Shown here piece after piece: positions 20,062 through 30,091 of a stretch of DNA of 64,000 bases (within the stretch, counting starts at the first letter, position 1; every line of letters begins with the position of its first letter). Position numbers and translations under genes: made by a program. Where the stretch lies: positions 124,001-188,000 of the forward strand of contig QFPW01000002.1 of assembly GCA_003241785.1 (NCBI GenBank). The letters are read 5' to 3'. Origin of the DNA: Rhodovulum sulfidophilum (GTDB lineage: Bacteria > Pseudomonadota > Alphaproteobacteria > Rhodobacterales > Rhodobacteraceae). The notes below the pieces were generated by a model. It was not told where the DNA came from. It ran no database searches and saw only the letters and a list, made by a program, of their open reading frames with translations.

Positions 20062-20138
20062 GCGGTTGTAGCTCAGTCGGTTAGAGTGCCGGCCTGTCAC
20101 GCCGGAGGTCGCGGGTTCGAGCCCCGTCAACCGCGCCA
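20062..20138 (+). tRNA. tRNA-Asp (anticodon GTC)
   Basis: Acceptor GCGGTTG/CAACCGC with discriminator G and encoded CCA; D arm AGCTCAGTCGGTTAGAGT; anticodon arm CCGGC-CTGTCAC-GCCGG (GTC); T arm GCGGG-TTCGAGC-CCCGT. Confidence 0.98.
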
Positions 20139-20278
20139 TTTTCCCCCTTTTCCTTGGCAGAGCCCCACCCCTCTGATACGCACGCATCCGTGTTGGTCGA
20201 GCCATCCGGAGCGGCGCTTGCGCGCGCCTCTTCATCGCAAGACGATCACATGCAATCGGATCATGACGGAGGGGATCC

Positions 20279-21091
20279 ATGGGCATCGGCGGACTTCTTG
20301 GACAGATGATGCAGCAGGGCATGGGCGGGGCCGGTGGCGGCGGCGCGCGGCTCGATCAGGTGCTGCGCAATTTCGGCGCCGGCGGCTCCTCCGGCGGCGC
20401 GGGCGCGGGCGGGTTCGGTGACATGCTGAGCCAGCTGCAGGGCGCGCTCGGCGGCGCGACCCAGGGCGGCGCCGGCGGGATGGCCGAGCGGGCGAAGGAC
20501 TTCCTCGGCAAGGAGCAGGTCGGCGGGCTGACCACCGGCCAGCTCGGCGGCATCGGCGCGATCGCGGGCGCGCTGCTCGGCGGCGGCGCCGGCGGCGCGG
20601 CCAAGGGCGGCGCGATGGCGATTCTCGGGACCCTCGCGATCAGCGCCCTGCGCGCCGCGCAGGCGCAATCCCAGGCGCAGGCGGGCCAGGCGGCTCCGGC
20701 GCTCGACGCCCCGCCCGCCTCGCACGAGATCGCCTCGGTCACCGGTCCCGAGGCCGAGAAGCTGATGCTGCTCGCGATGATCTCGGCGGCCAAGGCCGAC
20801 GGCACCGTCGACGAGACGGAAATGCAGAAGATCATCGGCAAGGCCGGCGAGAACGAGATCACCCCCGAGGAGAAGGATTTCATCCTCGCCGAGCTCAAGA
20901 CGCCGGTCGATATCCCGGCGCTCGCGGCGCAGGTGACCTCGCCGACGCAGGCGGCGGCGGTCTACGCCGCCTCGGTGCTCGCGATCACGCCCGACACCCC
21001 GGCCGAGAAGGCCTATCTCGCCGAGCTCGCCACCGCGCTCGGCCTCGACGCGGCGACGGTGTCGCTGCTCGAAAAGACCGCCGGCGCCTGA
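20279..21091 (+). CDS. DUF533 (YebE-like, TerB-fold) protein
   Basis: 270 residues. A very Gly-rich low-complexity N-terminal half (about 1-125, repeated GGAGG) includes a hydrophobic stretch near 88-118. The C-terminal TerB-like helical domain follows (about 150-265): EAEKLMLLAMISAAKADGT, ETEMQKIIGKAG and a final ELATALGLDAATVSLLE. This is the usual DUF533 plan. The function is unknown; these proteins are often inner-membrane or stress associated. GGAGGGGAT gives the start. Confidence 0.88.
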   Translation: MGIGGLLGQMMQQGMGGAGGGGARLDQVLRNFGAGGSSGGAGAGGFGDMLSQLQGALGGATQGGAGGMAERAKDFLGKEQVGGLTTGQLGGIGAIAGALLGGGAGGAAKGGAMAILGTLAISALRAAQAQSQAQAGQAAPALDAPPASHEIASVTGPEAEKLMLLAMISAAKADGTVDETEMQKIIGKAGENEITPEEKDFILAELKTPVDIPALAAQVTSPTQAAAVYAASVLAITPDTPAEKAYLAELATALGLDAATVSLLEKTAGA

Positions 21092-21191
21092 GCCCGGCCG
21101 CCGGCCGCCGCCCCGTCCGGGGGCGCGGCCGGCACCTCCCTCCTCCGAAACGGCGCTTGACCCGCGCCGGGCGCGGCCTAGCCTGCGGCGC

Positions 21192-22637
21192 ATGACCCTT
21201 TCTCTCGACGGCGCCCACGTCCATGAATCACTCGGCGCGGATTTCTTCGATCCGGTCGCCCCGGCGGTGTTCCCGCGGGCCGAGCCGCGCTTCCGGAACG
21301 ACCGCTGGGCGGCGCGGGTCGGGCTCGGAACGCTGTCCGACGCCGACTGGATCCGCCATTTCGGCCGGTTCGAGCCCTTGCCCGGCAACATGGAGCGGCC
21401 GCTCGCCCTGCGCTACCACGGGCACCAGTTCCGCGTTTACAATCCCGACCTCGGCGACGGCCGCGGCTTTCTCTTCGCCCAGCTCCGCGACGCGGCGGAC
21501 GGCCGGCTGCTCGACCTCGGCACCAAGGGCTCGGGCCGGACCCCCTGGAGCCGGGGCGCCGACGGGCGGCTGACGCTGAAGGGCGCGGTGCGCGAGATCC
21601 TCGCGACCGAGATGCTCGAGGCGCTCGGGGTCTATACCTCGAAGACCTTCGCGGTGGTCGAGACCGGCGAGGCGCTGACCCGGGGCGACGAACCCTCGCC
21701 CACGCGCTCCGCGGTCCTGACCCGGCTCAGCCATTCGCACATCCGGATCGGCACCTTCCAGCGCTTCGCCGCGCACCGCGACCACGGCTCCTTGCGGCGG
21801 CTGGTCGACCACGGCGTCGCGCATTACTGGCCCGACGCCGCCGGCCCGGACCCGGTCGCCGCGTTCTACGACCGCGTCGTGACGGCGGTGGCCCGACTCG
21901 GCGCCGAATGGTTCGCGGCCGGCTTCGTCCATGGCGTGCTCAACACCGACAACGTCAACATCACCGGCGAGAGCTTCGACTACGGCCCCTGGCGCTTCCT
22001 CGACCGGTTCGACCCGGCCTTCACCGCCGCCTATTTCGACCAGACCGGGCTCTACAGCTTCGCCCGCCAGCCCGAGGCGCTGAACTGGAACCTCGCCCGG
22101 CTCGGCGAATGCCTGATCGAGATCGCCCCGCGCGAGACGATCGAGCCCGCGTTCAACGCCTTCCCCGAGCGGTTCCAGTCGGCGCTCGAGCGCCAGACCT
22201 TCGCGCGGCTCGGCCTGCTCACCCCGGCGACGGCGCAATCGCGCGAGCTGATGCACCGCTTCTGGGGCGCGATGCAGGAGACCGCGCCGCCGTTCCAGCA
22301 GGTGTTCTTCGACCTGCTCGGCAACGATCCCGCCCGGATCGCCGCGAGCCCGCTCCGGCCGCTCTACGAGACCGCGACCTGGGCCGAGGTGATCGAGGGG
22401 CTGCGCGAGCTCGCGCCGGCGCCGGGGTTGACGGCGGCGCTCGCGATCGCGCCGGAGGCGGCCGAGACGATGGTGATCGCCGAGGTCGAGGCGATCTGGG
22501 CGGCGATCGCCGAGGCCGACGACTGGGCCCCGCTCGCCGCCAAGGTCGCCGCGATCCGCCGCCACGGCGCCTTCACCGCGGCCCTCGGCCTGCTCCGCGG
22601 GCCGAACGCGCGGCCGGGCCACGAGCCGCTCGCGTGA
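21192..22637 (+). CDS. selO: Protein adenylyltransferase SelO (YdiU family)
   Basis: Pseudokinase-fold enzyme that transfers AMP from ATP to Ser/Thr/Tyr of proteins, linked to redox homeostasis. 481 residues, the family norm. Conserved features: RYHGHQFRVYNPDLGDGRG (about 72-90), LGTKGSGRTPWSRGADGRL (about 110), GFVHGVLNTDNVNITGE (about 242-258) with the catalytic Asn/Asp, and DYGPWRFLD with the metal-binding Asp. No C-terminal Cys corresponding to selenocysteine in eukaryotes. Its stop overlaps the likely GTG of the ABC exporter gene. Confidence 0.95.
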   Translation: MTLSLDGAHVHESLGADFFDPVAPAVFPRAEPRFRNDRWAARVGLGTLSDADWIRHFGRFEPLPGNMERPLALRYHGHQFRVYNPDLGDGRGFLFAQLRDAADGRLLDLGTKGSGRTPWSRGADGRLTLKGAVREILATEMLEALGVYTSKTFAVVETGEALTRGDEPSPTRSAVLTRLSHSHIRIGTFQRFAAHRDHGSLRRLVDHGVAHYWPDAAGPDPVAAFYDRVVTAVARLGAEWFAAGFVHGVLNTDNVNITGESFDYGPWRFLDRFDPAFTAAYFDQTGLYSFARQPEALNWNLARLGECLIEIAPRETIEPAFNAFPERFQSALERQTFARLGLLTPATAQSRELMHRFWGAMQETAPPFQQVFFDLLGNDPARIAASPLRPLYETATWAEVIEGLRELAPAPGLTAALAIAPEAAETMVIAEVEAIWAAIAEADDWAPLAAKVAAIRRHGAFTAALGLLRGPNARPGHEPLA

Positions 22638-24394
22638 GCGAACCGCCCCGTCCGGCGCCCGGCATGACGCGGGTCTACCTGCGCAGCCTCGGCCTGCTCG
22701 CCGCCGAGCGCGGCCAGGCGATCCTGCTCGCCGCCGCCTCGGTGGCGATCGCGGTGGTTCAGCTCGCCGAACCGATCCTGTTCGGCCGCGTCGTCGACGC
22801 GCTCGCGGGCGGAACGGATGCCTTCCCGACCATCGGTCTCTGGGCGGCGCTCGGCCTTTTCGGCATCGTCGCGGGCGTGGTGGTCTCGGTCGCCGCCGAC
22901 CGGCTGGCGCACCGCCGCCGGATGGCCGCGATGGCCGAGGCCTTCGAACGCGCGATCACGCTTCCGATCGGCTATCACGCCGCGCGCGGCACCGGCGCGG
23001 TGGTGCGCGGCATCCTCGCGGGGACGAGCGCGCTCTTCGGCCTCTGGCTCTCGGTCCTGCGCGCGCAGCTGACGGCGGTCGTGTCGATCCTGCTGCTGAT
23101 CCCGACCGCGCTCGGCATGAACGTCGCGATGGCGGCGATCCTGATCACCCTCGCGGCGCTCTACGCGGTGCTCAACGTCCTCGTCATCCGCCGCACCCGC
23201 GCCGGCCAGGCCAGCGTCGAGGGCCACCACGCCAATGTCTTCGGCCGGGTCGGCGACGTGATCGGCAACGTGACCGTGGTGCAGAGCTTCACCCGGCTCG
23301 GCGCCGAGACCCAGGCGATGCGCGGGCTGATCGACCAGCTTCTCGCCGCGCAATACCCGGTGCTGACCTGGTGGGGCTTCCTCACCGTGCTGACCCGCGC
23401 GGCGGCGACGATCGCCATGGTGCTCGTCCTCGCCACCGGCGCGGTGCTGGCGCGGCGTGGCGAGGTCACGGTCGGCGAGATCGTCGCCTTCGTCGCCTTC
23501 GCCACGCTGCTGATCGGCAAGCTCGACACGCTCTCGGGCTTCGTCTCCGGGGTCTTCACCCAGACGCCGACGCTCGCGAGCTATTTCGAGCTCATCGACG
23601 CCAAGGCCCAGGTCGCGGAGAAGCCCGGCGCCGCCGTGCTCGGCCGGGTGGCGGGGGGCGTCGCCTATCGCGGCGTCACGATGCGCTTCCCGGGCAGCGA
23701 CCAGGGCGTGTTCGATCTCGACTTCGAGGCCGCGCCGGGCAGGACTGTGGCGCTCGTCGGCCCGACCGGATCGGGCAAGTCCACCACGCTCGCCCTGCTC
23801 CAGCGGCTGCGCGACCCCGACGCGGGGGTTATCGAGATCGATGGCCGGGACATCACCGGCGTCACGCTCAATTCGCTGCGCCACAATATCGCTGTGGTGT
23901 TCCAGGAGGCGGGGCTCTTCAACCGCTCGATCGCCGAGAACATCCGCGTCGGCCGGCCCGAGGCGACCGACGCCGAGGTCGAGGAGGCGGCGCGGCGCGC
24001 CGAGGCGGACCGGTTCATCGCGCGCAAGGAAGGCGGCTACGGCTTCGTGATCGGCGAGCGCGGCTCCGCGCTCTCGGGCGGCGAGCGCCAGCGGCTCGCC
24101 ATCGCGCGCGCGATCCTGAAGGACGCGCCGATCCTGATCCTCGACGAGGCGACCTCGGCGCTCGATCCCGAGACCGAGGCCAAGATCAAGCGCGCGCTCG
24201 ACCGGCTGCGCGAGGGCCGCACCACCTTCATCATCGCGCACCGGCTCTCGACCGTCGCGGACGCCGACGAGATCCTGGTGCTCGACCAGGGGCGGATCAT
24301 CGAGCGCGGCACCTTCGCCGGGCTGGTCGCGCAAGGCGGCCTCTTCGCGCGGCTGGTCCGCGAGGGCGGCTTCACCGAGCCGACCGAACCGTAG
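22634..24394 (+). CDS. ndvA: NdvA/ChvA-type glucan exporter (ABC permease-ATPase)
   Basis: Fused half-transporter: six-helix membrane domain (about 20-320) and ATPase domain with Walker A GPTGSGKSTTL, signature LSGGERQRLAIARAIL, Walker B ILILDEATSALD and HRLST. Segments such as AEPILFGRVVDAL, RLAHRRR, GQASVEGHHANVF and LLAAQYPVLTWWG match the beta-(1,2)-glucan exporter NdvA/ChvA rather than generic exporters. The GTG at 22634 overlaps the selO stop (GTGA, 586 aa); ATG 22664 (576 aa) aligns better with family N-termini. The glucan synthase ndvB is not in the window. The stop codon is contributed by a palindromic repeat. Confidence 0.9.
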   Translation: MSEPPRPAPGMTRVYLRSLGLLAAERGQAILLAAASVAIAVVQLAEPILFGRVVDALAGGTDAFPTIGLWAALGLFGIVAGVVVSVAADRLAHRRRMAAMAEAFERAITLPIGYHAARGTGAVVRGILAGTSALFGLWLSVLRAQLTAVVSILLLIPTALGMNVAMAAILITLAALYAVLNVLVIRRTRAGQASVEGHHANVFGRVGDVIGNVTVVQSFTRLGAETQAMRGLIDQLLAAQYPVLTWWGFLTVLTRAAATIAMVLVLATGAVLARRGEVTVGEIVAFVAFATLLIGKLDTLSGFVSGVFTQTPTLASYFELIDAKAQVAEKPGAAVLGRVAGGVAYRGVTMRFPGSDQGVFDLDFEAAPGRTVALVGPTGSGKSTTLALLQRLRDPDAGVIEIDGRDITGVTLNSLRHNIAVVFQEAGLFNRSIAENIRVGRPEATDAEVEEAARRAEADRFIARKEGGYGFVIGERGSALSGGERQRLAIARAILKDAPILILDEATSALDPETEAKIKRALDRLREGRTTFIIAHRLSTVADADEILVLDQGRIIERGTFAGLVAQGGLFARLVREGGFTEPTEP

Positions 24395-24412
24395 GGCGGA
24401 CCTCGGTCCGCC
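24391..24412. repeat. Palindromic repeat, GTAGGGCGGAC family
   Basis: GTAGGGCGGACC / GGTCCGCC arms overlapping the last codon of ndvA; the TAG inside GTAG is the ndvA stop (24392-24394). It lies between the convergent ndvA and MBL genes. Confidence 0.88.
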
Positions 24413-24422
24413 GCCCCTGCGC

Positions 24423-25346
24423 TCAGCCGAGCGCATAGACCGCCGCCATTCCGGTGCCCTCCGCCGCCACCACGCGGCGCCCGGCGAGGTCGACCAGATG
24501 CGCGAGCACGTTGCGCGCGGCGGCGCCCCGGAGCGCCGGATCGATCGCGGGATACATCGCGGCGACGAGCTCCGGGACCCGCGCCGGCCCCTTGCCCAGC
24601 GCCGCGAGGATCTGCGCCTCCCGCGCCGCGCGATGGGCGAGGAGATGCCCGACGAGCCGCGCGGGCCGCGCCACGGGCGCGCCGTGGCCGGGGAAATACA
24701 CCGCCTCGGACCGCCCGCGCAGCGCGCCGAGCGTCGTGCGATAGGCGGCGAGATCGCCGTCGGGCGGCGAGATCACCGTGGTGGACCAGCCCATCACCAC
24801 GTCGCCGGAGAAGAGCGCGGCCCCCTCGGGCCAGGCGAAGCTCAGGTGGTCCGCCGTGTGGCCGGGCGTCGCGAGCGCGGTCAGCGTCCAGCCGGGACCG
24901 GCGATCACCTCGCCCGCCGCGATCCGCCGGTCGGGCGCGAAGCCGGGGTCGAGCCCCTCGCCCCCGCCGAGATCGAGCGCGCCCGAGATCCGCGCGAGCC
25001 CGGGGTCGCGCGCGCCGATCGGGTCGCCATGGCCGAGCACCGGCGCGTCGAGCAGGGCGCCCATCGCGGCGGCGCCCTCCGAATGATCGCGATGCGCGTG
25101 GGTGACCAGCACCGCCGTCACCCGCTCCCCGGGCGCGAGCGCGGCGGCGACGGCGTCGCGATGCGCGGCGCTGTCCGGGCCGGGGTCGATCAGCGCCACC
25201 TCGCCGGCCCCGACGAGATAGCTCCGCGTGCCGGTGAAGGTCATCGGCCCCGCGTTCGGCGCCGTCACCACGCGCACGCCGGGCGCCAGCCGCTCCGCCA
25301 CCCCGATGGGTGGCCGGTGCGTTCGTTCGAAAGGTTCCTCGGTCAT
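24423..25346 (-). CDS. MBL-fold metallohydrolase (LACTB2-like)
   Basis: 307 residues. Metal motif HAHRDHSEG (about 86-94), later ligands in TPGHTADHL and SGDVVMGW, and FPGHGAPV. A C-terminal winged-helix tail (LLAHRAAREAQILAAL...YPAIDP...VLAHLVDL) is typical of the LACTB2/BLACT_WH group, whose members include RNases and hydrolases of unknown substrate. It is divergent from the sensor kinase gene with a 60-bp spacer and faces ndvA. Confidence 0.88.
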   Translation of the reverse strand: MTEEPFERTHRPPIGVAERLAPGVRVVTAPNAGPMTFTGTRSYLVGAGEVALIDPGPDSAAHRDAVAAALAPGERVTAVLVTHAHRDHSEGAAAMGALLDAPVLGHGDPIGARDPGLARISGALDLGGGEGLDPGFAPDRRIAAGEVIAGPGWTLTALATPGHTADHLSFAWPEGAALFSGDVVMGWSTTVISPPDGDLAAYRTTLGALRGRSEAVYFPGHGAPVARPARLVGHLLAHRAAREAQILAALGKGPARVPELVAAMYPAIDPALRGAAARNVLAHLVDLAGRRVVAAEGTGMAAVYALG

Positions 25347-25406
25347 CGCGCCTCCCTCCGCCGCGCTTGCGCGGTCCCGCCGCGCGGCGTAACCCTCGCC
25401 TTCGAG

Positions 25407-26741
25407 ATGAAATGGCCAACCGCCCGCAAAGTCCTGCCTCGCAGCCTGTTCGGTCGGGCGCTGACGATCCTACTGGTGCCGATCATCCTGCTGCAACTCG
25501 TCGTCGGCCTCGGCTTCTTCCAGCGCCATTATCTGCGCGTCACCGACCAGCTGACGAGCGGGGTCGCGCTCGAGCTGCGCTACGCGCTCGACGAGATCCG
25601 GCGCGCGCCGGACCTCGCGACCGCGCGGCGGGAGCTCGCGGAGATCTCGAGCGAGCTGCCGCTCGAGCTCGACCTGCGGCCCGACGCCGCGTTCCGGCCG
25701 GGGTTCCGGCGCGAGTTCCTCGACGTCAGCGGACAGACCCTCGCCGATACGCTGCGCCGCGACCTCGCCGTGCCACTCGGCATCGATCTCGCCTCCGACC
25801 CCCGGTTCGGCACCGTGACGATGGCGACCGACAAGGGGGTGCTGGTCGCGGTCATCCCGCGCACCCGGCTCTCGGTCTCCAATCCGCACCAGCTGCTCGT
25901 GCTGATGATCATAACCTCGGTCCTTTTGACCGCGATCGCCGTCATCTTCCTGCGCAACCAGGTGCGTCCGATCCGCGCGCTCGCCGAGGCGGCGGAGGCC
26001 TTCGGCAAGGGCCGCTCGCTCGCCTTCCGGCCGGCCGGCGCCGAGGAGGTCCGCCGCGCCGGCGCCGCCTTCCTCGCCATGCGCTCGCGCATCGAGCGCC
26101 AGATCGAGCAGCGCACCCAGATGCTCTCGGGCGTCAGCCACGACCTCCGGACGCCACTCACCCGGATGCGTCTCACCGTGGCTCTCATGGACGAGACCGA
26201 GGAGACGCGCGACCTGCGGCTCGACATGGACCAGATGGAGCGGATGCTCGGCGAGTTCCTCGCCTTCGCCCGCGGCGACGGGCTCGAGACGACCGCGGCC
26301 GCCGATCCCTTCGCCATCGCGGCGGAGGTGGTCGAGAACGCGCGGCGCGCCGGGGCGGTGGTGACGCTGTCGGAGACCAACGAAACCCCGGGCGACACGC
26401 TCGTCGACATGCGCGCGGGCGCGGTCGGCCGCGCGCTGCAGAACCTCGTGGGCAACGCCGCGCGCTACGGGAACCGGGTCGCGCTCCGGGTCCGGCTGCG
26501 CGCCAAGGTGCTCGACTTCGTGGTCGAGGACGACGGTCCAGGCATTCCGCCCGAGGACCGCGCGCGGGCGATGACGCCGTTCACCCGGCTCGACCCGGCG
26601 CGCAACCAGGACCTCGACGGCAATGTCGGGCTCGGGCTCTCGATCGCGCTCGACGTCGCGCGAAGCCACGGCGGCAATCTCGAGCTCGGCGAGAGCGAGG
26701 AGCTGGGCGGGCTGCGCGCGCTGCTGCGGATCCCGCGCTGA
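25407..26741 (+). CDS. Sensor histidine kinase, EnvZ-like
   Basis: 444 residues: TM1 (about 16-38, ALTILLVPIILLQLVVGLGF), a periplasmic sensor loop (about 39-160), TM2 (LLVLMIITSVLLTAIAVIFL, about 165-185), HAMP, the phospho-acceptor box GVSHDLRTPLTRMR (H about 245), N-box NLVGNAARYG, G1 DDGPGIP and GLGLSIALDV. Domain order and size match EnvZ-type kinases. No response-regulator gene is adjacent, so the partner lies elsewhere or upstream orientation has been rearranged. Confidence 0.92.
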   Translation: MKWPTARKVLPRSLFGRALTILLVPIILLQLVVGLGFFQRHYLRVTDQLTSGVALELRYALDEIRRAPDLATARRELAEISSELPLELDLRPDAAFRPGFRREFLDVSGQTLADTLRRDLAVPLGIDLASDPRFGTVTMATDKGVLVAVIPRTRLSVSNPHQLLVLMIITSVLLTAIAVIFLRNQVRPIRALAEAAEAFGKGRSLAFRPAGAEEVRRAGAAFLAMRSRIERQIEQRTQMLSGVSHDLRTPLTRMRLTVALMDETEETRDLRLDMDQMERMLGEFLAFARGDGLETTAAADPFAIAAEVVENARRAGAVVTLSETNETPGDTLVDMRAGAVGRALQNLVGNAARYGNRVALRVRLRAKVLDFVVEDDGPGIPPEDRARAMTPFTRLDPARNQDLDGNVGLGLSIALDVARSHGGNLELGESEELGGLRALLRIPR

Positions 26742-26829
26742 GGCCCGGCGCCGCGCCCGTGCATCTTTCCGCCGCGGGTGCTAACAGGGATGCGAGCCGG
26801 CGCGGTCCGGCCCGTTTGCCGGAGTTCCC

Positions 26830-27501
26830 ATGTCCCGCCTCGCCCTGCTCTTCGACCTCGACGGCACGTTGCTCCATTCCGACCCGCTGCATCACCGCGC
26901 CTTCGCCTCCATCTTCGCCGAGCGCGGGCGCGAGCTCGGGCTCGAGGAATACAACCGGCGCGTCATCGGCCGGCCGAACGCGCAGATAATGGCGGAGTAT
27001 TTTCCGGAGGAGGACCTGGCGCGCCAGACCGAGATCGCCGATCTCAAGGAGGCGCGGTTCCGCGACCTGCTCGGCGCGGAGGCCGAGCCGACGGCGGGGA
27101 TCCACGCGCTGCTCGACTGGGCCGAGGCGACGGGCGCCGGCACGGCGGTCGTGACCAACGCGCCGCGCCGGAACGCCGAGGCGATGCTCGCCGCCTCCGG
27201 ACTCGCCGCGCGGCTCACCACGCTCGTCATCGGCGAGGAATGCCCGCGGCCGAAGCCCGATCCGCTCCCGTACCGGATGGCGATGGAGATTCTCGGCGTG
27301 ACCCCCTCGCACTCCGTCGCCTTCGAGGACAGCCCCTCGGGCCTGCGCGCGGCGCGGGGCTCCGGCGCCCATGCCTTCGGGCTGAGCAGCAGCCTGACGC
27401 CCGAGGCGCTCCGCGCCGCCGGGGCGCAGGAGGTGATCGCCGATTTCAACGCCCCCGCGCTCTGGTCCTATCTCGAGGCGCGGGTGGCGCGGAGCGCCTG
27501 A
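26830..27501 (+). CDS. HAD-superfamily phosphatase (beta-phosphoglucomutase-like)
   Basis: 223 residues with all HAD motifs: LLFDLDGTLLHSD (nucleophile D9), VVTNAP (motif II, about 117), RPKPDPLPY (Lys, about 142) and AFEDSPSGLRAA (about 163). The helical cap inserted after motif I places it in subfamily IA with phosphoglycolate phosphatase and beta-phosphoglucomutase relatives; the substrate is not determinable. It is followed 5 bases later by the DUF167 gene. Confidence 0.88.
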   Translation: MSRLALLFDLDGTLLHSDPLHHRAFASIFAERGRELGLEEYNRRVIGRPNAQIMAEYFPEEDLARQTEIADLKEARFRDLLGAEAEPTAGIHALLDWAEATGAGTAVVTNAPRRNAEAMLAASGLAARLTTLVIGEECPRPKPDPLPYRMAMEILGVTPSHSVAFEDSPSGLRAARGSGAHAFGLSSSLTPEALRAAGAQEVIADFNAPALWSYLEARVARSA

Positions 27502-27506
27502 GCCCG

Positions 27507-27839
27507 ATGGCGCGGGCGCCCCTGCCGGTCGACGCGACCGCCCTGCCCTGGAAGGAGATCCCGGGCGGGGTCGAGCTCGCGGTGCGGCTCACGCCCCGGG
27601 GCGGGCGGGCCGCGGTCGAGGGGATCGGCGACGCCGGCGGCCAGCCGGTGCTGCGCGTGCGCGTCGCCGCGCCGCCGGTCGACGGGGCGGCGAACACGGC
27701 GCTCGTCGAGGCGCTCGCCGCCGCGCTCGGCCTGCCCCGCTCGGCGATCCGCTTCGTCGCGGGCGAGCGCGCCCGGGTGAAGCGGCTGCGCCTGCTCGGG
27801 GAAGACCTGCCCGCCCGGCTCGCCGCGCTCGCGGGCTGA
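27507..27839 (+). CDS. DUF167 (YggU) family protein
   Basis: 110 residues with the family core: VELAVRLTPRGGRAAVEG, LRVRVAAPPVDGAANTALVE (about 52-71), LAAALGLPRSAIRFVAGERA and KRLRL. This small conserved fold has no established function. It follows the HAD gene by 5 bases and probably shares its transcript. Confidence 0.9.
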   Translation: MARAPLPVDATALPWKEIPGGVELAVRLTPRGGRAAVEGIGDAGGQPVLRVRVAAPPVDGAANTALVEALAAALGLPRSAIRFVAGERARVKRLRLLGEDLPARLAALAG

Positions 27840-27869
27840 GGCTCCGACGAGAAAAGCCCCGGACGACGG

Positions 27870-28283
27870 TCAGCCCGCGCGGCGATAGTCCGAGATCATC
27901 GCATAATCCTTGCGCGGTCCGACCGCGCGCCATTCGGCGCGCCAGTCAGGCCAGGCGGCGAAGTCGTAGCGGACGCTGTACTGGTCGGGCGCGCAGTAAT
28001 GCGTCGCCGCGGGCCGCTCGGCCCCGACCGGGAAGGCGTGGAAGAAGCGCCCGTCGGAGAAGTCGACCTCGACCTCCGGCCCCATCTCGCGCCAGAAGTA
28101 CCGCCGGCTCGCCCGCATCGGCCGGGCCGCGCCGAGGACGAGCTCGCCCTCCTCGAGATAGGCGAGCCCGCCGGGCACCGCGGTGAACCGCGCCCGGCCC
28201 TCGAAATGCCCCGTCGCGCCGGCGCGGACGTCCTCGATCCGCCGTGTCAGCGTCCAGAGCCCCTCGAAAGCCGCCAGCCGCAC
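27870..28283 (-). CDS. DUF6314-type protein
   Basis: 137 residues, GTG start. The N-terminus FEGLWTLTRRIEDVRAG and the C-terminal half HYCAPDQYSVRYDF, WPDWRAEWRAVGPRKDYAM resemble DUF6314, a lipocalin-like beta-barrel family of alphaproteobacteria. Arg and Tyr/Trp residues are well spaced for a ligand pocket. No known function. It is convergent with DUF167 and divergent from purB. Confidence 0.78.
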   Translation of the reverse strand: MRLAAFEGLWTLTRRIEDVRAGATGHFEGRARFTAVPGGLAYLEEGELVLGAARPMRASRRYFWREMGPEVEVDFSDGRFFHAFPVGAERPAATHYCAPDQYSVRYDFAAWPDWRAEWRAVGPRKDYAMISDYRRAG

Positions 28284-28367
28284 CGCGTCCCCCCGCCTTG
28301 TGCCGATCCGAGGGGCGGTCTATCAGACGCCCGCGCCCCCTTCAAACCCGCGAAAGGCCGCTTTCCG

Positions 28368-29672
<1,305 letters not shown>

Positions 29673-29700
29673 GGCGCCGCGATGACGCCCGCGCCCCGCC

Positions 29701-30080
29701 GTCCCGGACCTGATCCGGGACCTCGACCCCCGGTGCGTGGCGCCCGCGATACCGCGTCGAGGCCCCGGGTCGGGCCCGGGGCGGCGGCGTACGAGCGGCC
29801 CGCCTCCGCGCTCCGCTGTCCCGGACTTGATCCGGGACCTCGAGGCCCGGCGCGTGGCGCTTGGGAAGGAGCGTCGAGGCCCCGGGTCAGGCCCGGGGCC
29901 TCGGCGTACCAACGGCCCGCCTCCGCGCTCCGCCGTCCCGGACTTGATCCGGGACCTCGAGGCCCGGCGCGTGGCGCTTGGGAAGGAGCGTCGAGGTCCC
30001 GGGTCGGGCCCGGGGCGGCGGTGTGCCAACGGCCCGCCTCGGCGCTCCGCTGTCCCGGACTTGATCCGGGACCTCGCCCA
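29701..30080. repeat. 117-bp tandem repeat array of a bipartite palindromic element
   Basis: GTCCCGGAC begins at 29701, 29818, 29935 and 30052: three exact 117-bp periods and a partial fourth copy. Each unit has palindrome A (TCCCGGACTTGATCCGGGA), a spacer with GCGTGG..GCG, palindrome B (CCCCGGGTCGGGCCCGGGG with small changes) and a tail CGGCCCGCCTC.GCGCTCCG. Since 117 is a multiple of 3, artificial open frames run through it. It fills the whole purB to glycosylase gap. Confidence 0.95.
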
Positions 30081-30091
30081 CCGGCGCGCCT

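Noticed and set aside
29701..30080. CRISPR array
   Set aside because: Spacers are not unique; entire 117-bp units are repeated, and no cas gene is present.
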